DNA from: Lonicera japonica
Taxonomy: Eukaryota > Streptophyta > Magnoliopsida > Dipsacales > Caprifoliaceae
Direction: 5' to 3'
Assembly: GCA_021464415.1 (NCBI GenBank)
Contig: CM038471.1
Span: forward strand, 15,228,422 to 15,292,421
DNA length: 64,000 nucleotides
A program made the position numbers and the translations under genes. Shown here piece by piece: positions 11,983 through 23,480 of the stretch. Each line of letters begins with the position of its first letter. Position 1 is the stretch's first letter. Under the pieces are notes generated by a model. It had not been told where the DNA came from and ran no database searches. It saw nothing but the letters and a program-made list of their open reading frames with translations.

Positions 11983-12142
11983 CCCTCCTTAGCAGGTGAC
12001 TGCGATGCTAAGGGCAACATGTCAACGAGCCCCAAAAAGTGAAACTCCCTAAAAACTGCAAATCCACAAAATGGAGTCAATCCAGGAAATCCTTAAGGAG
12101 GAGGAAGAAAAGAGGGAGGGGAGGCCACAAAGATGGGACAGT

Positions 12143-12307
12143 TTATGACCAGAAGATGGGAAAGAAACCACCAGCTTTTTGGGTGGTGAATCCTTGATTC
12201 AAAGAAATACATGGGTAAACATGTATTTCCGATTGATCAACATTATCAACTGCACCAGGAGTCACCGGAGGTCTATAAGAACTATTTGCCTCTGAAACAT
12301 TATCCAT
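12143..12307 (-). CDS. Small uncharacterised protein, possible captured host exon
   Basis: From the ATG at 12307 the frame gives about 54 residues, beginning MDNVSEANSSYRPP and ending near a GGFFPIFWS tail before the stop. The open frame also extends upstream to 12457, but that part looks like leader. I do not recognise the family. In favour of a host origin: the GC content looks higher than nearby DNA, and upstream on the same strand there is a CCACGTGG G-box (12454-12461) with an aaacccctaacc telo-box-like sequence (12464-12475). It lies inside the CACTA region between two direct repeats. CACTA elements are known to carry host gene pieces, so a captured promoter and first exon is a reasonable inference, not a demonstration. 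It may equally be non-coding. Confidence 0.35.
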   Translation of the reverse strand: MDNVSEANSSYRPPVTPGAVDNVDQSEIHVYPCISLNQGFTTQKAGGFFPIFWS

Positions 12308-12453
12308 CGGTAATGGTATTAAAAAGGTGATGAGAAATATGAAAAATTCATAGGATGGAAGGAGATACTTATAACAGTGCGGTTTTCGAGGGAAGTTATT
12401 AATTTTGAAACGACGTGATTCTTTGAAAAACGTTACTTGCCCGTCCAGCGCTG

Positions 12454-12475
12454 CCACGTGGCTAAACCCCTAACC
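12454..12475 (-). promoter_or_regulatory. G-box and telo-box-like motif pair
   Basis: The palindrome CCACGTGG is followed by aaacccctaacc. In plants G-boxes bind bZIP and bHLH factors, and telo-boxes (AAACCCTAA) mark promoters of growth-related genes. The position about 150 bp upstream of the ATG at 12307 fits a promoter reading leftward. Function is inferred from motifs only. Confidence 0.4.
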
Positions 12476-12669
12476 GCCAATTAATAACTTAATGTCTTGA
12501 TGTATTCAATATATTTCGTTGCCTATGATAAACATAGACGCGAAGAAACATATACATCGCCTAGGAATGACTTGTCGATTTAGGTGACGTAAGTACAGTT
12601 CTTTTCATCTTCAAATAGCAGCAGCTCCTCCATTTTCGGGATTTGAAGGTTTTGGAGTGATTTTTGGGC

Positions 12670-12780
12670 GATTTTGGCGATTTGAAGCTGAAAATCAATA
12701 TCATTTCCCTCATTAAAGGTTTTTTTGATCTTTAGATACTTTATCTCTTATTAATATTAATTTTTAAGTAATTTGTGTGT
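12670..12780 (+). repeat. Direct repeat inside the CACTA 5' region, copy 2
   Basis: Partner of 11118-11222. It precedes the TNP2 start and shows repeated gatctcttg...tgatagtggat blocks just downstream (12850-12910 and 13045-13100), themselves a tandem duplication of about 190 bp. Confidence 0.6.
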
Positions 12781-13189
12781 TTTAAAATATGTTGAGATTT
12801 GTGTAGAAAATGTATATTTGTTCTTGAATATATGATCTTGTTGTTAGTTATTGCCCCTATTTGATCTCTTGGTTAGTATTATCGATAGTGGATGGTAATA
12901 TTTTAGTGTAAATTTGTAGATTTCTAGATTTGAAAATATATGTTTATTGTTGAAAATATATATTCATTGTTTAAAATTTGTTGAGATTTGTGTAGAAAAT
13001 GTATATTTGTTGTTGAATATATGATCTTGTTATTAGTTGTTGCCTCTATTTGATCTCTTGATTAGTATTATTGATAGTGGATGCTAATATTTTAGTATAA
13101 ATTTGTTGATTTCTAGATTTGAAAATATATGTTTATTGTTGAAAATATATATTTATTGTTGAAAATATATATGTTATATGATAGTGAAA

Positions 13190-14221
13190 ATGGATAAATC
13201 TTGGATGAAATGCTCAAGAGGTTCAATGCAATTCATTGTAGAGGTAATGGATTTTTGCAAGTTTGTACGAGAGAATGGCAACAGTGCGACGGGATTGTAT
13301 CCGTGTCCTTGCAAACGGTGTTATAATATGGGTACACGGCTCTGCTTGGATGACATATACGCGCACTTGACCAATAACGGTATAATGTCGTTGTGTACCT
13401 TATGATACTTACACGGTAAAGTGCGAGAAATACAATAGTTGATGGCGTCTTCGAGTAACAGTGTCGATCATTGTAGTAATCCGACTGTGGTGTTCATGAA
13501 AGATGCTTTTTCCTTTCGTGAATTGTATGATCCCCATGGCGTTGACACTATATTTCAGGCGGATCCAGTTGTCAAAGAAAATATGATGTTATATCAGCGT
13601 CTTTTAGACGAAGCAATGACTCCATTGTACGAGGGTTGTAAAGTGACTGTGTTGTGTTATATGCTTAGAACGTTGCAGCTGAAGCAGGGTTGCAATATGA
13701 CATATACGGCCTTTAACAAGTGGGCTGCAAAAATGAATTATCTGTTACCCGAAGAAAACAAATACCCAGACTCATACGCAGCTGTAAAAAAGACCTTGAA
13801 GAAGATCGGCATGGGTTATAAGGTGATCCACGCTTGTTACTATGGTTGCTTCTTGTTTTACAAGATGATACAGGCAGTGGTAAGCGGATTGCCCGAAAGA
13901 CTTTTCGATACTTTCCTTTGGCACCGAGCATGCAGCGTCTATACATTTTCGAATGCACTGCAAAAGAAATGCAGTGGCACGGGGAAGGAACAACTAAATA
14001 TCCTGAATTTATGAGACACCCATTGGACGGGGAAGCATGGAAGGATTTCGACAGTTGAAATATATATTTACAGTTTGTATTTTTATGTATATATACAATA
14101 ATTAATAAAATGTTTATATATTATAGTATTGAATTTTGTCTTGTCATTTTCAAATCACATCCACAATTTGCGTCGGATATCAGAGACGTGCACCTCGCTC
14201 TAGCATCCGACGGGTCCAGCC
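13190..14221 (+). pseudogene. CACTA transposase TNP2, N-terminal part (broken)
   Basis: The start is the ATG at 13190 (MDKSWMK), which fits the family better than the upstream ATG at 13178. Residues 1-70 match the Transpos_assoc domain: a leading MDKSWM, then CPCKRC and RLCLDDIYAHL. Downstream are a helical segment typical of TNP2 (LYEGCKVTVLCYMLRTLQLK) and a degenerate zinc-binding-like HACYYGCFLFYK. The frame then shifts by one near 13864 and continues as RYFPLAPSMQRLY and WHGEGTTKYPEFMRHPLDG, ending at LASDG before the gypsy A insertion at 14222. In-frame stops occur at 13403 (TGA where the family has Trp) and 13436. The catalytic core is not reached in this part. The rest of the gene lies at 29933-30720. 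Confidence 0.85.
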
Positions 14222-17140
14222 TGTAATACCCTGTACTTTAATTTATTTTAAATTGAATCATATTAGCTTATTTATACTCATATGAATGATCGTTTGGTGA
14301 TTCGGGTGGTCCGAATCAATTTCGGTTGGTAAATAGAAAGTTTTAGTCCTTTGCGTTCGTTGATTCTAGCCAATTTTAAGCTATCGTAATTTCTTTGTTT
14401 CTTGTCCAATTAAGATTCTATTCAGGTAGGTATTTAGTATTTTTACCATTTTACAACTTTTTTGTTTTGACCAAAAGCTAATTCGCACTCCTTGTGGGTC
14501 AAAATAGGGCACAAAATAGGCCCATTGCTAAATTCTGGTCATTCGGTAATGCTTTGGCAGAGCACTACCTTCGGACAATTTTTGCAGATAATATATTCAT
14601 AATTTGGGGGAACTTTCTATTAAGAAGTTGTAGATCTTTGAATTACCTTTCCGTGGACATAAAGATCACCCCAATCAGAGTTCCGAGAAAGGAGTTATGA
14701 CCAAATTATCACAATGGTTAGTGCAGCCAAAACTAAAGCTTGGACATAATGTTTCTGGGATCGGTCCCAGAATTCCAAGGATCGGTCCCAGACCCCTAGG
14801 ATCGGTCCCAGACCTATGTGTGACGAATTTTCTAGAGTTTTAACCCTATTTTCTCATCATTTATCACCTTAACTCACAAAACTCGACCCTAGCACACTCC
14901 GATAAATTTGAGGGCTTTAGAGAGAGATAGAGGTGGTTCTTTGAAGGATTCTCACTCATTTTTAACACCAATCCAAGATAAAAGCTCCAAATCCTCTGAA
15001 TCATCCTCCTAGTCACTATTCATCGCCTTCTTTGTGAGTTTTGCTTGGGGAAAGGCTAAAAGCTCATCTTTTCTCCTTCTTCTTCATTAATAAGTTGAGG
15101 TAGGGGTTTATATCTTTTCAAAACTCTCAAATATGGTTTTATTTATCGAAAGGTGAATGATTATATATATATATATATCTGTGTGTGTGTGTGTGTGATG
15201 CAGAGCACATATCTCTTGTTTTTGATATACTAGAATGATTTGTACTAGTATGGCCTATAACATGATGTTCTATGATTAATAAAGACCTAAAAGTGAAGTT
15301 TGATGCATAGATGCTATGTACACTTGATAAGATGATTTCATTTGATTAGGAAGGGATGATTTATACATGTATGTTAAACATGATGATTTTGCCTATTGAT
15401 ATCGATGATATATGATTAATTGGAGTATAAATTCATGTATTTAAGCAAGATATGCCATCTAAGCTCTATGATTACATGTTATTGCTTCATATGGATGTCC
15501 TTTGGGTATGTATGTGTTGATTTGACAAAAAAAAGGGTTTTGTATACACTAAAGGACATGGACATGATTTTAATAGAGTCTATATGGCATATGTAGTATC
15601 TACCTTATATTTGATGCATGAAGTGGAACAAGATATGCCACTTGAACTTGATATCTATGGAATATAGACTTGTAAGTGATGTTCCTTAGATATACATGCT
15701 TGGTTGTATCCGAGTAAATTTGTAAATGGGTTATGAATGCGCTGAGGAACATGGATACATGACGAATGAAGTTTAAGTGGCATAGATTGTTTATAGTTTA
15801 CATTTAGAGAATGAATTGCATGCTATGCATAATTATTGTGTCAACCCAGCGTTCTTGGAGATATTCTGGACAAGTTGGAAGTAATTTCATGGCACATGAA
15901 AAATGATATGCTTTTTGGAAGAATTGTATCTTATATCCATGTTGTGTATGGCTTTTTATGCTCGTGTGGCATTCTTAAACAAATGATTATCTATCTTCGG
16001 GAGTTCTTCATTCACATGCGGATATATTCTCGGCTATGTTATATGGTGGGATGTTGCCCACAATTGTCTGTATTGTTTGGCCTCTGTCGGTGAAGGGGAA
16101 TGATTATGATGGATAATGCTTGCCGGGTTGGGAAAATAGGCAGGGCCTGGTGCCCTTGGGTTGAAAACCCCTAAACCTTTAAGGGGTCAACTAGTCGTCG
16201 GCTGATTAGGGCCCACAGTGAATAGTCCAAAAATCTAGACAACATCATGTCTAGAGCCCACGATGAATAGTTCGGAGATCTAGACAATTGTTGAGATAAT
16301 TTATATGATAATGATCGGTTGATATGATATTGCAAATTGTGGTTCAATCGCTAATTATCTGTTGGTATTCACCTGAGACGGAGAGGCCATATTCTGGCTA
16401 TATATGTTATGATCTTGTTACACTTTCTCTTGAGGGCGGTCAGGCCCATTGTCATTATGATTATGAAGCCGTTCAGCTTTGGTATCTCTTGAGGACGGTT
16501 AGGCCCATTGTTCTGATTATTATGGTTCGAGACGACTCTTGGGAAAGTGGCCTATATTCTGTTTTGGTGATTCGATGTAACGGTTGACACAAAAGGGAGG
16601 TAAACTGCATATGCGTGGGCATGCATTGTTTATGTGTGAAATCTTGATATTTACTTGGATTGATGGTTGATGCATAAACCGTTAAGAGATTTATGATTAT
16701 GTTTTTCAAATACGTTATCCCTTATATTCCCCCTTACGGAGCTGTGAGCTCACCCCATTTTATAACTTATACAGGTACACAGGGGATGTGCGACGTTAAT
16801 AAGGCGGCGGATTCAGGATCAATATAGAAGGCTCTGATACATATTTATTTTATTTTGTACATATTATCTCGGGAAGCCACGGCTAGCCCAGAATGTTGTA
16901 TATTATTTTTGAACTTGCGTAGTTGGTTTTGTAAAACAGTTACATGCACACATGTGTGTTTATGTACAGTAATATCATCTTATATCTTGTTGAAGGTTGA
17001 ATGACACATATGACATTTACTGTTTGGATTTTATATATATTTTTTCATATTTGCCCATTTTAGTTAATCTAAGATGGGTTAGTAGCACTCCAGGTCGTAA
17101 TTACGAGTGTTGTCCTGTAGATTAAGGCGGGGGTGTTACA
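14222..17140 (+). repeat. 5' LTR of gypsy A
   Basis: 2919 bp, TG...CA. It has the uninterrupted target sites for the copia (TGATG at 15263-15267) and for the MITE (catcTTAtatc at 16977-16986). It includes a triple ggatcggtcccag motif (14754-14814) and a GT microsatellite (15180-15197). The first 118 bases differ from the 3' LTR at about six positions. Open frames of 68-87 codons inside are not conserved as proteins. Confidence 0.9.
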
Positions 17141-17142
17141 AT

Positions 17143-17154
17143 TGGTATTAGAGC
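17143..17154 (+). other. Primer-binding site of gypsy A
   Basis: TGGTATTAGAGC lies two bases after the LTR. It is complementary to the 3' end of initiator Met tRNA except for one C-to-T change (consensus TGGTATCAGAGC). Confidence 0.85.
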
Positions 17155-17271
17155 ATAGGTTTTGTGATTACTTGGGTTGTGGGACAAAATTTGTGATATA
17201 TTGTGATAGATTGTTATCTTGTTAACGTATATTGGGTTGTTATGACATTTCTCTTCTTGTTTTTATATAGA

Positions 17272-18339
17272 ATGACGACCTCACCAAATCACAATGCCAC
17301 CCACGGGAGTTCCACCTCTGGCGACTCAATAGATGCTATACGTGCAATGGCCCGAGAGTTGCCCAATGTTCTAGGACATATTGAGCAACCCCAGGTTAGA
17401 GTCCAAGAGAATAGGGCTATGGTGGCCCTAGAGAAGTTTAAGAAGCTAATCCCACCTACGTTTAACGGGATGTCTAGTCCCGATGCGGCGGAGTCATGGC
17501 TTGATCAAATAAAGAGAGCCTTCGATGTCATGAACCTACCAGCCGATCTAAAACTCAGACTTGGTACGTATCAGCTAATCAACCAGGCGAGTGTTTAGTG
17601 GAGGAATGTGTCGAGGAGGGATGACGCTCCTGCCACATGGGAGCAGTTTGTCCTGTTGTTTTTAGAGCGTTATTTCTCGCCAGTACATCGTAGTATAAAA
17701 AGGGACGAGTTTCGTTCCCTTATTCAAGGGAACATGTCGGTAACAGAGTACGAAGCAAAGTTTGAGGGTCTAAGTCGTTTTGAGAAGAGTCTAGACAATG
17801 ACCCGGATGAGAAAGCATGTTTATTTCTAAAAGGGTTAAAACCATCTATCAGAGAGAAGGTGTATCATTTGAGTTATGATAGTATTACTGATGCCGTGAG
17901 GACGGCAATGAAGGTAGAACAAGAGAGGGCTGACGCTAGTAAGTTTTTAGAAAGAAAAAAGGGGACTGAGGGAAAAGAATTGTTAAATCATGGGAAAAAG
18001 CATAAGAGTGATTGTGAGTCTGATGATAAAAGCAGTGATAGGAGTCATTCTTCGAGATTAAGTAGTGAAAATCGGGGACCAAAGGTAAGGATTTGTTTTG
18101 AATGTGGTCAACCGGGGCATATGCGAAAGGATTGCCCACGTTTGAGTAAAAAATCACAGTCATTTCAGCCTTCTTACAGTCAAACACAAACTCGAGGCTC
18201 AAGTCGCATGGGTGGTGAAAGCCAAACTTTTCCTAGCAGTCAGGGTCGTGGTCAGTTTCAGAGTGGATCTCGTGGAGGTGGAAGTTCGTACTCTCAAAGT
18301 GGTGGTAGAATTTCGGGTCGAGTATACACCTTGAATTAA
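17272..18339 (+). pseudogene. gag: Gag of gypsy A (one premature stop)
   Basis: The ATG at 17272 opens MTTSPNHNAT, and the same start is seen in gypsy B. The single frame of 355 codons is interrupted only by TAG at 17596-17598, where B encodes Trp in the WWRN motif, so a TGG-to-TAG change is likely. Features in order: an N-terminal variable region, a retrotransposon gag/capsid domain (roughly residues 55-230, including ERYFSPVHR, RDEFRSLIQGNMSV and FLKGLKPSIREKVY), a charged K/S-rich linker, one CCHC zinc knuckle (CFECGQPGHMRKDC, near 18095-18135), and a Gly/Ser/Gln-rich tail ending GRVYTLN. Gag forms the particle that packages element RNA. No protease or polymerase follows; the frame stops 200 bp before the purine tract. 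Confidence 0.9.
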
Positions 18340-18548
18340 GTGGAACGGCCTGAACCCAAAGTAATAGAAGGTACCCTCCTGTTCTTTAGATTTTGGGATG
18401 AAATTCTATTTATGATTGACGTTTTAAATTCAGTTACACCGTTGGTTTTACATCGGCTGATAAGTATTAAATACTAGATTTGTTTTGGGATTGTTGAAAG
18501 AACACTATTGAAAATTTCAAGGATGAAATTTTTATTAGTGGGGGAGAT
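18340..18548 (+). other. Gypsy A 3' untranslated segment and polypurine tract
   Basis: About 200 bp of non-coding sequence ends in GTGGGGGAGA (18538-18547), the likely plus-strand primer site. It also contains ggatgaaatttttatt, which recalls the region before the 3' LTR in related chromoviruses. Confidence 0.7.
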
Positions 18549-19583
18549 TATAATACCCCGTACTTTGATTTATTTTAAATTGAATCATATTAGCTTATTT
18601 ATACTCATACGAGTGATCGTTTGGTGATTCGGGTGGTCCGAATCAATTTCGGTTGGTAAATAGGAAGTTTTAGTCCTTTGCGATTCGTTGATTCTAGCAA
18701 ATTTTAAGCTATCGTAATTTCTTCGTTTTTTGTCTGATTAAGATTCCAATCAAGCTGGTGTCTAGTATTTCTATCATTCTACAACTTTTGTGTTTTGACC
18801 AAAAGCTAATTCGCACTCCTTGTGGGTCAAAACAGGGCACAAAGTAGGCCCATCGCTAAATTCTGGTCATTCTGTAATGCTTTGGAAGAGCACTGCCTTG
18901 GGAGAATTTTTGGAGATAATATATTCATAATTTGGGGAAAGTTCCTATTAGGAAGTTGTAGATCTTTAAATTAGCTTTTCATGGACATAAAGATCACCCC
19001 AATCCGAGTTCCGAAAAAGGAGTTATGACCAAATTATCAACAATGGTTAGTGCAGCCAAAACTAAAGCTTGGACATAATGTTTCTGGGATCGGTCCCAGA
19101 AATCCTAGGATCGGTCGCAGGCTAGGATCGGTCCCAGACCCTAGTGTGATGAATTTTTTAGAGTTTTAACCCCATTTTCTCATCATTTATCACCTTAACT
19201 CACAAAACTCGACTCTAACACACTCCTATCAACTTGAGGGCTTTAGAAAGAGATAGAGGTGGTTCTTTGAAGGATTCTCACTCATTTTTCAACACCAATC
19301 CGAGATAAAAGCTCCAAATCCTCCGAATCATCCTCCTAGTCACTATTCATCGCCTTCGTTGTGAGTTTTGCTTGGGGAAAGGCTAAAAGCTTCATCTTTT
19401 CTCCTTCTTCTTCATTAATAAGTCGAGGTAGGGGTTTATATCTTTTCAAAACTCTCAAATATGGTTTTATTTATCGAAAGGTGAATGATTTTATATATAT
19501 GTGTGTGTGTGTGATGTAGAGCACATATCTCTTGTTTTTGATATACTAGAATGATTTATACTAGTATGGCCTATAACATGATG
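18549..19583 (+). repeat. 3' LTR of gypsy A, first part
   Basis: It starts TATAATACC, so the usual TG terminus has become TA. It is collinear with 14222-15267 and stops at the copia insertion. The triple ggatcggtcccag motif is at 19083-19140. Confidence 0.9.
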
Positions 19584-21056
19584 TGATGGAGACATAAATA
19601 CAGGATCGTTTGATATTGTGTGTAGATTGAACAAAAAAAACTTTTGCTAAAAACCTATAAGAATATAGGGATTTCACCTTTGTGGATCATGTAGAGGATC
19701 CATATGAGGAGACTAAGGTTTGAAAGCATCAGATTGCGATTTGATTAGATTTTTTTTTAAATCTCGCTGGGCTGCGAAAATCGATTGTTTTCGTTATCGA
19801 AACAACTTCTGAACGTCCTGATTTTTTCCAACATAAATGTAACTTTGTGTTCCGAACGACATATCCAATATCAGCCCGATCCAACGGTGCGATCAAAAGT
19901 TACGATTGATTTACGACTGCTGTGCCGAAAACCTAAAGATCTTTTATCGTATTCCTTCCGCCATCAAATCTTGCACCGAGTGTGGGCTACGGTATCACCA
20001 AGATTTTCTCCTCTCTCTATAGAACAAACCCTAACTAATGAGAATTATTGTTATATTGAAAAGAGACAAGGCCGGCGTATATATAAGGCTACGATAGGGA
20101 CCTTAAGGAGAAATAACTGTTTGGGCTTCCTATGGAAACTTGGAATCCTAATTCCACTATAAATTAGTTCCTTCTATAAATTATAATTCACACCACTAAA
20201 GAATTATAATTGCACTCCCGTCCTTATCTCAAAATTATATTTCGAGCTCCTTATTATTAAATACTTATTATTCTCCCCCACGTTAAGATTATAGATAACC
20301 GTCATTTAAATTAAATTACTGACAATTATATTTAAATGACTTATTAATCCTTGAACCTACCACTTAACTTAATTGACATGTCGGATTAACATAATCCACC
20401 TGCAAGGTTTGACATGATCAAAACTTATAAGCTTCTCAAGGGGCTATCATCAATCCCTATACCGGGACGTGAATTCTATCAATAATTAATATTCATCATA
20501 CATATAGTGTCGTCATCCAATTCACTAATATTATTTATCCATAAATGAATCTCACTCTTAATGAATCAAAACAACAAACACTGCATATATATGTCTATTA
20601 ATTATTTCAGGATTAAGAGCATAAGTAAGCATAATAACCTTGGAATTTTAAATTGTTTTATATAGTCAGTATAAAAACAATTAACCAAACTAGTCCTATT
20701 CAATACACACAAAGTGTACTAGCACAACGAGTTAAAACTATACCGTTTTCTTTAGTCAAGATATACTACTAAAACTTGTACTACAATCCTACCAATGGGT
20801 GTCAAATTCCATCTAAGAATGTGAACCATTAAACTTATATTCCACAAGAATCGATAATATGATCTTCTATGTGTAAGCTATACTCCACACACCAAATCAT
20901 CTACTATATGGAATAAAAGACACACATGCACAATATTTAAATAAATAATATAATGCAACCATTGTTCATAAAGATTCTCTTTAAAATAGCAAAACCAAGC
21001 TTATAACATATCTTAACCAATAATAAAATTATGGCTTTTAGTTTTTCACTCTAACA
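19584..21056 (-). repeat. Copia LTR, left (3' in element sense)
   Basis: 1473 bp. It carries a 125-codon plus-strand open frame at 19785-20162 whose counterpart at 26307-26690 exists only because the LTRs are copies of each other. Confidence 0.9.
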
Positions 21057-21099
21057 ATCTCCCACTTAGACTCAAAGCTATGCAGCTATGCATCTTACT

Positions 21100-22620
21100 C
21101 CCAATTTTTCAACGGTAATACTCTATGTGTTTTTCCTTCTTATGAATCATCGGCTCTTTCGAGTTCGCAACCGTTCACTATTATCAAAATAAAGTGAAAT
21201 AGTTGATAACACTGAAGGTGCCACATCTGGATTCATATGGAAGTTCTTGAGCCAAACCGCTGCCTTAGCTGCTTCTAAAGCAACTACATATTCAACTTTC
21301 ATGGTGGAGTCAGCAATGCATGACTGCTTGATACTCCTCCAACCAATGACTCCACCTCTTAGAGTAAACACATAACCTGAAGTTGACTTTTTGGAATCCT
21401 AACATTTGACTAAAAATTTTGGTCTGTGTATCCAACAGGTACGACTGTTTGCCTGGTAAACCAACATAAAATCTCGAGTCCTTTTAAGGTACTTAAGTAT
21501 ATGTTTTACCGCATTTCAGTGTTCTTTTCCTGGATTAGACTGATATCTGCTAATCATATCAACGGTAAAGCAGATGTCTGGTCTAGTACACAATATAGCA
21601 TACATAAGGCTTCCTACTGCTGAAGCATAAGGAACTGCCCTCATCATCTCTATCTCATCATGTGTCTTATGACACTGATCTTGAATAGAGTGATTCCATG
21701 CCTAAAAGGGAGAAACCCTTTCTTGGAATCCTGTATGCTAAATCTGGCAAGAATTGTATCGATATAAGTACTTTGCAATAAGCCCAACATCCTATTTTTT
21801 CGGTCTTGCATAAGCTTAATACCAAGGATGTGACTAACTTTTTCCAAGTCCTTCATATCGAGCTAACTTGATAACCATACCCTCACTGAAGATAATATTC
21901 ACATATTACTTCCAATAAGTACGATATTATCTACATACAATACTTGGAATACTACCGTACTTCTGTTGCGCCTTTTGTACACACAAGACTCATCCGAATA
22001 TTGATCAAAATCAAAAGATTTGATAGCATGGTCAAAACAGATGTTCCAAGATCTAGACACTTGCTTAAGCCCATAAATGGGCTTCTTGAGCTTGTACAAC
22101 ATGTGCTCTTGGCCCTTTGCTATGAATCCTTCTCATTGCATCATATATATGCTTTTATCAAGACTTCCATTAAGGAAACCTGTTATGACATCCACTTGCC
22201 AAATCTCGTAATCAAGATGAGCCGCAATGGATAAGAGAATCCGAATAGACTTTGGCATGGCTACCGGCAAATTTTTTTTATCATAATCGATTCCCTTCTT
22301 TTTGAGTGAACCCTTTTAGCAACAAGCCTTGATTTAAGCCCATTTAATCCTCTCGATCTCTTATATACCCACCTGCATCCGATAGGTTTTATCCCTTCGT
22401 GTGGTTTTACAAGATCCCAGACTTTATTAGAGTACATGGACTCTATTTCAGATTTCATAACCCTTTGCCATTTTTCTGTATCTTTATCTTGAAGTACTTC
22501 ATTGTAGTTAAAAGGGTTCGTTTCTTGTTCATCAGGGACCTTGTCATAAGACTCTCCCAAGAACATAAAACGACCAGGTTGACAAACAACCCTCCCACTA
22601 CGACGAGGCACTACTTGTGT
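21100..22620 (-). pseudogene. pol: Copia pol, reverse transcriptase and RNase H part (broken)
   Basis: Minus-strand pieces read in order. RT start at 22261-22611 (NPFNYNEVLQDKDTEKWQRVM, then WDLVKPHEGIKPIGCRWVYK). RT core at 21899-22102 (YKLKKPIYGLKQVSRSW; the catalytic box reads YVDN instead of YVDD). A further piece at 21650-21856 (KDLEKVSHILGIKL). RNase H end at 21147-21371 ([20 protein letters not shown]). Frame changes and stops separate the pieces. The altered active-site aspartate alone should abolish polymerase activity. The order and motifs are those of Ty1/copia pol, which puts integrase before RT. Confidence 0.85.
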
Positions 22621-23480
22621 TTATTTACATTGTGCAAATATTGAAATATTAACTCACTATCCACACGTTGTACTGGTTCAAGAACCTACGTATTAGTGAT
22701 TTGTTCAAGATGTGCACAAGTATCGGCAATCCTTCCATTACGATGAGGTAATGAAATGTCGATATCCATTTACTGTGGTATTTTCTCTTGTACTAAAGGT
22801 ATAGACGAATTGAGCCCTGTTTTTCTCTTCTCTCATTTCCACTATAACAACACTACTCCTGGGCATATGGTCTACAATATAATCCTCTTCTAAGAATCTG
22901 GCATTGATAATAATAACATTATATTCTTGAGGATTGTTAAATAAACCACGCTTGGTTCCTTTTGCATATGCAACAAAGAAATACATTTTCGTTCTTGATT
23001 CCAACTTATCCGCATTACCTTTCAGCACATGTGCTGGACTACCCCATACCCGAATATGCGGCAATCTAGGCTTATGCCCAGTTCGCAATTATATGGGTGT
23101 AGTAGGTTTTGGCTTTGATGGTACTAAGTTCAGAATATATGCACCTATTTCTAAAGCATATCCCCAAAAAGAATCAGGTAGGTCTAAATAATTCATCATA
23201 AATCTTACCATTTCTATAAGAGTCTTATTCCTTTTTTATGCTACACCATCATGCTGTGGCATCCCTAGTGCAAACAAACTGGAAGTGCCTCCACTTCCAA
23301 TGAACCTAATGGTCCATTTTCGACCAGTTTTGGATTCTTTTTAGATTAATATGGCCAAGGCGTAAGTGCCAAAAATACATTTGGTTCATTTTGAAGGTTC
23401 CTTTCTCTTAATTGGTAAACTATTAATGCTATCCAATTCACTCAGTTGTAGTATTGACAAGTCAGGATTTAATAATGTAA
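22621..23480 (-). pseudogene. Copia integrase C-terminal region (broken)
   Basis: The piece at 22738-23088 has RVWGSPAHVLKG, then FFVAYAKGTKRGLFNNPQE and a downstream acidic or variable linker. This is the copia integrase C-terminus that joins to RT. Further conserved scraps continue up to about 23350 on the same strand (a WGYALEIGAYILN-like stretch in shifted frames). The catalytic core is not readable as one frame. Confidence 0.7.

Noticed and set aside
17143..17154. tRNA-like TGGTATCAGAGC matches here and at 34176, 55031 and 58736 as tRNA gene remnants
   Set aside because: They sit directly after LTRs and are primer-binding sites; no tRNA cloverleaf surrounds them.
19785..20162. 125-codon plus-strand frame with a similar frame at 26307-26690, as if a conserved protein family
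   Set aside because: The two lie at the same place in the two copia LTRs, so their similarity comes from LTR duplication and not from selection on protein.
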